From positions 1-64,000 of the forward strand of contig SECP01000029.1 in assembly GCA_004193285.1 (NCBI GenBank): DNA of 64,000 nucleotides, read 5' to 3'. Below are positions 57,882 to 64,000 of this stretch, one piece after another; within the stretch, counting starts at the first letter, position 1; each line of letters begins with the position of its first letter. The stretch comes from Myxococcales bacterium. Its GTDB lineage: Bacteria; Myxococcota_A; Polyangia; Polyangiales; Polyangiaceae. The position numbers and the translations under genes were made by a program. The notes beneath the pieces were generated by a model, which ran no database searches, had not been told where the DNA came from, and saw only the letters and a list, made by a program, of their open reading frames with translations.

Positions 57882-59338
57882 GGCTTCTTCTCCGGAGCCG
57901 GGGCGGCTTTGGGCTTGGGCTCGGTTACGACCGTCACGCGCTGCCCCGCGCCGAGGTGCTCGCGCAAAACGCGCTGCACGTCCGCCGAAGAGACCTTCTC
58001 GATTTGCTCGACCCATTTCGGAAGGTACCCAGGGTCCCCCGTGTAGTGGTTGAAGCGCTGCAGCAACCCGGCGCGGCCGGACTCGCCACCAGGGCCGTTG
58101 AGCAGCTCCAGGCTCTTCAGGGTCGTCAGCAAGATGCCGCGTTTGGCGCGCTCGAGCTCCACCGGCGTCGGCCCCGCTTTCTCGAGCGCCGCTAGCTCCT
58201 CCGCCAGCGCGCTCTCCAGCTGTTGCACCGTCTTGCCCGTAGCGGCGGTGGCGCTCACGGTGACGATGCCCGCCAGCTGATTGGAGTCCTGGCTGGCGCT
58301 CACCTCGGAAGCGAGCTTCTTCTCTACGACGAGCCTTTGATACAGGCGGGTGGCTTTCCCGCCGGCCAGCACCGCCATCGCCACGTCCACGATCGGGTCG
58401 TCTACCGTGTACGCGGGTGGCGTGCGGTAACCGAAAGTCACTTGCGCGAGCTCCACCGGCTCCTGAACGACGTACCGGCCTACCTTGGCCGGCACCTGGG
58501 TTGGCTGCGGGGTAGGCTTCTTGGGTCGATCCACCAAGGTGCCGAAATACTTTTGTACCGACGCCTTCACGATCGCCGGATCGAAGTCGCCCGCGATGGT
58601 GAGGGTCGCGTTGCTCGGCGTGTAGTAGTCCCGGAAAAAGCCCTTCACGTCTTCCAGCGTCGCCGCCGAAAGGTCCGCCATGGAGCCGATGATGGCGCCG
58701 TTGTACGGGTGACCCGAAGGAAACAACGAGTCTACCAGCATGAGGTAGCTTGGCCCGTACGGCGCGTTGTCGAAGCTCTGCCGGCGCTCGTTCTTGACGA
58801 CGTCCCGCTGCACGTCCAGCAGGCCTTGGTCGAGGACGTCCAGCAGGTAGCCCATGCGGTCGCTCTCGATCCAGAGCACCATGTCTAGCTGCTCGCGCGG
58901 CACCGTCTCGAAGTAGTTGGTGCGGTCGTAGCTGGTGGTGCCGTTCACGTTCGTGGCCCCCACGCTCTCCAAGAGCACGTCGAAGTCACGACCGACGTGG
59001 CGAGAGCCGGAGAACATCAAATGCTCGAACAAGTGTGCGAAGCCCGAGCGGCCCGGCGCCTCGTTACGAGGCCCCACGTGGTACCAAATGTTGACCGCGA
59101 CGAGGGGGAGGGAAGGGTCGCGGTGCAAGATCACGCTGAGCCCATTGGCGAGCGTGACCTTCTCGAACGCGATGCGCGACGCGCTGGATGGGCTGCGTTC
59201 GAGCTCTGGCTTCGGCGCCGCCGGTTCGACAGGTGCAGCCCGCTTCGCGGCTTCGCTCGGCGCTGGCTTGGTTTGAGCCGGAGCCGAGAGCGGCAGCGCG
59301 AACAGGCCGATCGCGGTGAGCAGCAAGGCTTGTCGCAT
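57878..59338 (-). CDS. M16-family zinc peptidase
   Basis: A 486-residue secreted protease. Signal peptide to about residue 21 (LSAPAQ). The inverted zinc motif is HLFEH (His102, Glu105, His106), and the distal zinc ligand fits Glu184 in VKNERRQSF. SVGATNVNGTTSYDRTNYFETVP is the following strand region. The second half carries the family's structural partner motif GGKATRLYQRLVVEKKLASEVSAS. Probably a periplasmic oligopeptidase, forming a heterodimer with the zinc-less paralogue encoded next in the operon. ATG 59338 is chosen from the signal peptide; a longer open frame upstream overlaps the divergent gene and is not protein-like. Confidence 0.92.
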   Translation of the reverse strand: MRQALLLTAIGLFALPLSAPAQTKPAPSEAAKRAAPVEPAAPKPELERSPSSASRIAFEKVTLANGLSVILHRDPSLPLVAVNIWYHVGPRNEAPGRSGFAHLFEHLMFSGSRHVGRDFDVLLESVGATNVNGTTSYDRTNYFETVPREQLDMVLWIESDRMGYLLDVLDQGLLDVQRDVVKNERRQSFDNAPYGPSYLMLVDSLFPSGHPYNGAIIGSMADLSAATLEDVKGFFRDYYTPSNATLTIAGDFDPAIVKASVQKYFGTLVDRPKKPTPQPTQVPAKVGRYVVQEPVELAQVTFGYRTPPAYTVDDPIVDVAMAVLAGGKATRLYQRLVVEKKLASEVSASQDSNQLAGIVTVSATAATGKTVQQLESALAEELAALEKAGPTPVELERAKRGILLTTLKSLELLNGPGGESGRAGLLQRFNHYTGDPGYLPKWVEQIEKVSSADVQRVLREHLGAGQRVTVVTEPKPKAAPAPEKKP

Positions 59339-59415
59339 GGGCGAGTTCGTACGTGACTTTCGCGCGGAGCGCGAGCAGTTCCGCCGGAGCCGTAGGGGTG
59401 ATACGAGTACGTCAC

Positions 59416-60081
59416 ATGTCGCAGCACGGCTCGGGATATGGCGGTCCTCCTGGTTACCCGCCCGGGGGTGGTTACCCGCCGGGTGGTGGAGCTCCTCCTC
59501 CCGGTTACCCGCCCGGCGGCGGTCAGCCGCCCGGTTACGGCGGCCCGCCGCAAGGTGGTCCTCCGGGTTATGGCGGTCCTCCTGGCTACGGTGGGCCTCC
59601 GCAAGGCGGTCCTCCGGGTTATGGCGGTCCTCCTCCGGGCTATCCGGGCGCTCCGGGCCAACCGCAGCTCGGCTACGCGCCGCCGCCACCGGTCAAGAAG
59701 TCCAACGCCCTCATGTGGGTCGGCATCGGCTGCGGCGGGCTCTTGCTGCTCTCCGCCATCGCCAGCGTCGGCGCTTACTTCTTCGTGTCGAAGAAGGTCG
59801 AGGAGGCGGGCCTCGCGCTCAGCGCCGCCGCTGCTTCTGCGGGCGCTCCCGCCGTCCCCGGCGCACCGGCAGAAGGCGCGACGGACTCTTCGGGCGCTCC
59901 TCTCGGCGGGGCCTGCGCCAAGGCGGCGGAGTGCTGCCGCAAAATCATCAAGAAGAGCAACGCCGGCGCGCAGGCGGAGGCGGGCTGCCTCGCGCTCAAG
60001 CAGCTTCCGGAGGCGAGCTGCGACCAACCGCTGCAAAGCTACAAGCAGTCGGCGAAGCTACTCGGCGTCAGCTGCGACTGA
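59416..60081 (+). CDS. Gly/Pro/Tyr-rich single-span membrane protein
   Basis: A 221-residue protein. The first 90 residues are built from Gly-Tyr-Pro-Pro-Gly-type repeats (units such as GYGGPPQGGPP), a disordered prion-like segment. One transmembrane helix (ALMWVGIGCGGLLLLSAIASVGAYFFV) spans about residues 98-125. The C-terminal domain has eight Cys (CAKAAECCRKIIKKSNAGAQAEAGCLALKQLPEASCDQPLQSY and C-terminal C), probably a disulfide-bonded helical domain outside the membrane. No family recognised; similar GYGGPP-TM proteins are common in Polyangiales by memory. It overlaps the convergent E1 gene by 14 bases. Confidence 0.75.
   Translation: MSQHGSGYGGPPGYPPGGGYPPGGGAPPPGYPPGGGQPPGYGGPPQGGPPGYGGPPGYGGPPQGGPPGYGGPPPGYPGAPGQPQLGYAPPPPVKKSNALMWVGIGCGGLLLLSAIASVGAYFFVSKKVEEAGLALSAAAASAGAPAVPGAPAEGATDSSGAPLGGACAKAAECCRKIIKKSNAGAQAEAGCLALKQLPEASCDQPLQSYKQSAKLLGVSCD
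59450..59670 (+). repeat. GC-rich repeats encoding GYGGPP/PPGGG units
   Basis: Imperfect repeats of Pro-Gly-Tyr-Gly-Gly-type codons. GGTCCTCCGGGTTATGGCGG and close variants recur at about 59561, 59609 and earlier positions. Confidence 0.8.
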
Positions 60082-62206
60082 GCTTCAACGCTGCCTCCAG
60101 GATCTCCCCTTGGGAGACGAGCACCAGCTCGGCCGCATCACCGAGCGGGATGAAGCAGTCCGCGGCGGTGACGCGCGCTGCTCTCACTCCCGGCGCGCGC
60201 TCATGAAGACCAGCCAGCAGCGCTTCGCTCACGTTGCCGCTGTGGCGCGACTCGTCGACGACCAGCACGCGCCCGGTAGCCCTCGCCGAGCGCAAGACGT
60301 CGTCCCAGGGCAGGGGAGCAATCCAGCGCAAGTCCAGCACCTCGGCCTGGATACCGGCGGTCGCGAGCGCGCCCTTCGCGCGCTGGCACATCGACACACC
60401 ATTGCCGTACGTGACGAAAGATAGGCGCGGTTGCGAAGCGGAGTACAGCCGCGCTCGGCCGTACTCGGCGCCGCCACTAGGCGCCGCCGCGAGCCATTGC
60501 CCGTCCCCTTCGCTCGTCAGATCTTTGCGATGGTAGAGCGCGATCGGCTCGACGGAAACGACGACGTGCCCGTGCAGACGCCCGAGCGCGTGCGCGGTGC
60601 GATAAAGCGCGATGGCGTCGTCCGCTCGCGCCGGTACGCAGACGGAGATGCCGGGAATGTCCCGAAGCACCGCGAGCGAGTTGTCGTTGTGGAAGTGGCC
60701 ACCGAAGCCCTTCTGATACGCGAGGCCCGCGATGCGCACGAGGGTGGGATTCTGGAGGGCGCCGTTGGAGAAGAAGCTGAAGGTGGCGGCCTCGCCGCGT
60801 AGCTGATCCTCCGCGTTGTGCAGGTAGGCCAGGTACTGAATCTCGGGGAGTGGGTAGAGTCCGAGCGTCGCGGCGCCGAGCGCGAGGCCCAAGATGGTTT
60901 GCTCGTCCAGCAAGGTGTTGAACACCCGCGCGTGACCGAAGCGATCGAGCAAGCCTTTGGTCGCGCCATAGACGCCGCCTTTCCTGGCCACGTCCTCGCC
61001 GAACAGGAGTGAGCCCGGGTCGCTGCGCAAGATCTCCGCGAGCGCGTAGCTCACGCCCTGCGCGAGGGTCATCGCTTCGGTCGGGGCCGCGGGCCGTGCT
61101 TTGGCCGCGAAACCTGCCGGTATCGGTCGCGCCAAGCTCTCCGCGACTTGCGCCCGCGAGGTGAGCCGGGGCGTCCCCACCGCTCGCTCCGCTTCGGCGC
61201 TCACGCGAGCTTGCGCCGCGCGCTCCAGCTCCAGCACGTCCGACGCGCTCAGCACGCCTCGGGCGACGAAATCGCGCGCGGCGCACCACACCGGGTCCCG
61301 CTCCGCCACCGCCTCCAGCTCCGGGCGCGAGCGGTAAGTCGTGTCCACGTCGCTGCCGGCATGACCGGCGAGCCGCACGCACGAGAGGTGGAGCACCGCC
61401 GGTCGCCGCGTCGCGCGGCAATGGGAGAGTGCCGCCTCCGTGACGTCGAAGCAAGCTTCCACGTCGGTGCCGTCCGCCGCGAAGTAGCGGACGTGCGGCA
61501 ACGACTCCAGGCGCGCGCGCGTCCAGCCTGGCGGCGAGCGGACGCTCACTCCGAGCCCATTGTCCTCGCACACGAAGAGCAGCGGCAGCGGCAAGCTCTG
61601 GTGCGCGACCCAGCCCGCCGCATTGAAGGCGCCGAGCGCGGTGCTGTGGTTGACGCTCGCGTCCCCGAAGCTGCAGACGACGACCGCGTCGGCCGGCTCC
61701 TCTCCGAGCTGCTGCGCTTTCTTCCAGCCGAGAGCGTAGGCAAGGCCCACCGCGCGCGGCAAATGCGAAGCGATGGTGCTCGTTTGAGGGATGATACCGA
61801 GCGCGGTGCCGCCAAATACCTTGTGGCGGCCACCGCTGACGGGCTCGTCTCGAGAAGCAACGAGGGAGAGCGCGATGTCCCGCACGCCGTCCGTGCCCGA
61901 AGCTTGGCGTGACCGCTCGAGCTGAAGCGCCGCGCTTCGGTAGTGGACGAGGGTCGGATCCGTGAGCCGGGTGAGCCGCCCGAGCACCACGTTGGACTCG
62001 TGCCCAGCGCTGCCGATCGTGTAGTGCCCGGCGCCGCGCGCTCGCAGCTCCAGCGCCGCGATGTCCAGGTGGCGTGCGAGGAGCATCGACTCGAGGAGCT
62101 CGCGCGCCAGCGCGGGCGCAAAGCGCGACGTCCCACTACCCGCGGGAGTGCTCTCGAGCTCCTGCCGAAGGCGAGCGAGGAGCCCATTCAGTCTCTCGAT
62201 GGACAT
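60068..62206 (-). CDS. Thiamine-dependent 2-oxoacid dehydrogenase E1, fused alpha-beta
   Basis: A 712-residue E1 dehydrogenase in which alpha and beta subunits are one chain. Alpha part (about 1-350): YTIGSAGHESNVVLGRL, then the thiamine-diphosphate motif VVCSFGDASVNHSTALGAFNAAG and LFVCEDNGLGVSV. Beta part (about 385-712): TLAQGVSYALAEILRSDPGSLLFGEDVARKGGVYGATKGLLDRFG, DEQTILGLALGAATLGL and QNPTLVRIAGLAYQKGFGGHFHNDNSLAVLRDIPG. The closest family is branched-chain or pyruvate-type E1. No E2 or E3 genes are near, so it must find them elsewhere. It would decarboxylate a 2-oxoacid for a lipoyl acyl carrier. Confidence 0.9.
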   Translation of the reverse strand: MSIERLNGLLARLRQELESTPAGSGTSRFAPALARELLESMLLARHLDIAALELRARGAGHYTIGSAGHESNVVLGRLTRLTDPTLVHYRSAALQLERSRQASGTDGVRDIALSLVASRDEPVSGGRHKVFGGTALGIIPQTSTIASHLPRAVGLAYALGWKKAQQLGEEPADAVVVCSFGDASVNHSTALGAFNAAGWVAHQSLPLPLLFVCEDNGLGVSVRSPPGWTRARLESLPHVRYFAADGTDVEACFDVTEAALSHCRATRRPAVLHLSCVRLAGHAGSDVDTTYRSRPELEAVAERDPVWCAARDFVARGVLSASDVLELERAAQARVSAEAERAVGTPRLTSRAQVAESLARPIPAGFAAKARPAAPTEAMTLAQGVSYALAEILRSDPGSLLFGEDVARKGGVYGATKGLLDRFGHARVFNTLLDEQTILGLALGAATLGLYPLPEIQYLAYLHNAEDQLRGEAATFSFFSNGALQNPTLVRIAGLAYQKGFGGHFHNDNSLAVLRDIPGISVCVPARADDAIALYRTAHALGRLHGHVVVSVEPIALYHRKDLTSEGDGQWLAAAPSGGAEYGRARLYSASQPRLSFVTYGNGVSMCQRAKGALATAGIQAEVLDLRWIAPLPWDDVLRSARATGRVLVVDESRHSGNVSEALLAGLHERAPGVRAARVTAADCFIPLGDAAELVLVSQGEILEAALKLSRS

Positions 62207-62348
62207 GCGCCTTTACCTTCATAGTCCCGGCCCAGAATGGACTCCAGGCGGAAAAATCCGCACCCCAGCGCGGATTTTCGCCCTTGCCCTTGGAGTTCGG
62301 TTGGCCGGCTAATCTGAGTTGGGTTACTTCGATCCTCTCCTCCTCCAC
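62207..62348. other. Divergent intergenic region before the pseudo-caspase gene
   Basis: 142 bases between the divergent E1 and pseudo-caspase genes. GAAGG lies 10 nt before the E1 start on the minus strand. I see no strong dyad or promoter motif for the plus-strand gene. Confidence 0.4.
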
Positions 62349-64000
62349 ATGCGCCTCGCCATCGTCGCCGCGTCTTCGTACGAAGAAAACGGACAAGTCG
62401 CACCGATCCCCAACGCTGAGGTGGATGTCGAGCTCTTTGGGCGCCGACTCGCCGAGCCGGACGCGGGGTTCATCGTGCACGCGTTCGACGCGCAGCGCGG
62501 CCTGCCGGAGGGCATCGAGGAGCTCGCCCGTCAGCAGCCGGGGCGGGCGCGCTCGCTCATCTTCTACTTTTGGGGATACGCGCTGCTCTCCCAGGAGCGC
62601 GGCGCGACCCTGCTGCTCGACGGGCCCAAGTTGTCGAGCTTCACGCTGGCGCGCCTTCGTCGACTCTTGCACGAAGTCGCTGACGAAGCGCTCGTCGTCG
62701 TTGACGCCACGCTCGCGGCGGGCTCGGAAGGCGCGCCGCTCGACGTCGTGCGCGCCATGGGCGCAGCTCTGAGCGGAGGAGATTCGAATATTTCCAGCCT
62801 GATTTCGGTGCGGCCTCCGCAGCGAAGGGTGGAGCAGGGGCCGCCGCCCTTTACTGGCCTCGTCCAGCTGATCCTGGACGCGCAGACCGGAAGCCCCACT
62901 GCGCTGACGCCCGAGACCCTCTTCCGCGCGATGCAAAGCGAAGAGGTGATGTTCGCCGACATTCCCGCCGCCGGCTGCTTTCTCGCCCGCCAAGACTTCG
63001 TGGTCGTGCCAGGCGCCGCGCCCAGCTTGACGCCCCCTCCTGCGCCTTTGCCCGTAGCGGCCTCGTTCTTTCCGCCTCCGCCGCCGGTGCGCCCCGCGGC
63101 GCAGCACGCCTACGACGAGACGGAAGAGGTGACGGCAAAGCGTGCGGTCGCGCCGCCACCGCCTCCGCCGCCTTTACCGCCGCCCAACACCACCATCGCC
63201 GCGGTGGAGCTCGTGCCGGCGCCGCCCTCGGACCCGGTAACGGTGCCACTCGCCAGCCGGGCGCCTTTTACGCCGCCTTCGGCGCCGGCCATCATCATCA
63301 CGCCGCCAAGCTCGATGGCCCCGGCCCCCGGCGGCGCGCACGCGCCCGAAGACCCCTCGGGCTACCGCTTCTTGCTGAACCATTTCCAGCGCAAAGGGGA
63401 GCTAGACGCAGCGTACCGCGCTGCGCTGTGCTTGGAAGCGCTCGGGGAGGCCGACATCAACGAAAGCCTGCTCGTGAGCCAGCACAAGCCGGACGGCATG
63501 CAGGCAGTGCGCGGTACGCTGTCTTACGCGGACTGGAACGAGCGCCTCTCGAACGGCGCGCGCGAGCCGGAGGTGACCGCTCTCCTTCGCGCGATCGCGA
63601 ACGCGCTGCCCCGGGTCGGCTTTCAGCACGTGCGAAGGCAGCGGCAAGAGCGGGAGCTGGGAGACGACCTCCGTCAAGACTTGGAAAAGAGCACGACCAC
63701 GCTCGCCAAGACCCTGTACTGGTCGTCTCGCTTGCTTTGCGTTCCAGTGTCGGAGCTTTACGTGCTCCCGGAGCTGCCCGGCTCTCTGGGCTTGACGCCC
63801 GGTCCCGAGCGGCCGCTCGTAGCGTGCGCTCGCTCCCTCGGTAGCGGCTTCAGCCTGCCGGAGCTGGTCTTCCTCTGGTCGCGTGAGCTTGCCTTCGCCC
63901 GGCCGGAAGAGACCGCCCTGTGTTATTTCCCCACCGTCGCCGAGCTCACCCAGCTGCTGCTCGCGGCGCTGGCCGTCGGCGGCAACGCCAGCATGCGCTC
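62349..64000 (+). CDS. Large protein with caspase-like (pseudoenzyme) N-terminal domain, truncated by window end
   Basis: An open frame from ATG 62349 runs past the window end (550 codons visible). Residues 1-145 have the secondary-structure rhythm of a caspase-like domain: a first strand MRLAIVAAS, then RSLIFYFWGYAL where caspases have FYFSGHG, and EALVVVDATLAAG where they have LLLDACHSG. The His and Cys catalytic residues are therefore Tyr77 and Thr121. A Pro-rich linker covers about 220-320. A second helical domain (about 335-550: YRFLLNHFQRKGELDAAYRAALCLEALGEAD...) resembles TPR-like regions of large myxobacterial proteins. The start codon lacks a strong ribosome site. Function unknown. 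Confidence 0.72.
   Translation, partial: MRLAIVAASSYEENGQVAPIPNAEVDVELFGRRLAEPDAGFIVHAFDAQRGLPEGIEELARQQPGRARSLIFYFWGYALLSQERGATLLLDGPKLSSFTLARLRRLLHEVADEALVVVDATLAAGSEGAPLDVVRAMGAALSGGDSNISSLISVRPPQRRVEQGPPPFTGLVQLILDAQTGSPTALTPETLFRAMQSEEVMFADIPAAGCFLARQDFVVVPGAAPSLTPPPAPLPVAASFFPPPPPVRPAAQHAYDETEEVTAKRAVAPPPPPPPLPPPNTTIAAVELVPAPPSDPVTVPLASRAPFTPPSAPAIIITPPSSMAPAPGGAHAPEDPSGYRFLLNHFQRKGELDAAYRAALCLEALGEADINESLLVSQHKPDGMQAVRGTLSYADWNERLSNGAREPEVTALLRAIANALPRVGFQHVRRQRQERELGDDLRQDLEKSTTTLAKTLYWSSRLLCVPVSELYVLPELPGSLGLTPGPERPLVACARSLGSGFSLPELVFLWSRELAFARPEETALCYFPTVAELTQLLLAALAVGGNASMR

Overview
The window is GC-rich, densely coded DNA with many GTG/TTG starts and GTGA/ATGA overlaps. It looks like a chromosome segment of a myxobacterium, most like Polyangiales/Sorangium relatives. 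The reasons are a MYXO-CTERM-like tail on a secreted PQQ-type dehydrogenase, Gly/Ser-rich lipoprotein linkers, repeated FGE-fold lipoproteins, SdhCAB with a single membrane subunit, and multi-domain two-component proteins. Taxonomy is inferred from gene content only. I see no rRNA, tRNA, CRISPR array, insertion sequence or prophage.

Layout. 1-156: a very long perfect hairpin at the window edge. 0.4-3.1 kb: methyltransferase, polyprenyl-type glycosyltransferase and NAD-epimerase (envelope glycan). 3.1-11.5 kb: lectin lipoprotein, small Cys-rich protein, ketopantoate-reductase-like protein, SCO1-type copper chaperone, Uma2 protein, desaturase, purE-purK, FGE-fold lipoprotein, metallophosphoesterase. 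11.5-17 kb: lipid module with a CDP-alcohol phosphatidyltransferase, PgpA, a PAP2/IPC-synthase-like enzyme and an MMPL/RND exporter, preceded by a cluster of TTGAG dyads. 17.2-26.4 kb: a secreted sugar-dehydrogenase-like protein and a diheme cytochrome c that run into eboA-eboB-eboF, facing eboD-eboE-eboC on the other strand. All six ebo functions are present as two convergent triplets. 26.5-33.7 kb: GAF protein, ABC exporter, SGNH hydrolase, second CDP-alcohol transferase, glpA-glpB. 33.8-40 kb: aconitase and sdhCAB (TCA cycle). 40-48.7 kb: C-terminal processing protease, ribbon-helix-helix regulator with its own palindromes, hydrolase, minimal histidine kinase, GtrA protein, Bfd/bacterioferritin with a Fur-box-like site, second FGE-fold lipoprotein, domain-rearranged aconitase-family enzyme, SlyD-like isomerase. 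48.7-56.4 kb: DUF1844-HtrA, an ECF sigma operon, and a kinase pair in which the larger protein lacks the ATPase domain. 56.4-62.2 kb: two M16 peptidase-fold proteins (one active-type, one without zinc ligands), a Gly/Pro-rich membrane protein, a fused E1 dehydrogenase. 62.3 kb-end: the start of a large protein whose N-terminus looks like a caspase fold with both catalytic residues lost.

The best leads are the redox-ebo gene train, the split sensor kinase, the pseudo-caspase protein, the swivel-first aconitase, and several dense regulatory arrangements: dyad clusters, a shared CATG start for divergent genes, and -10-like hexamers placed 4-13 nt before start codons. Function calls rest on motif recognition by eye. 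No database search was run.
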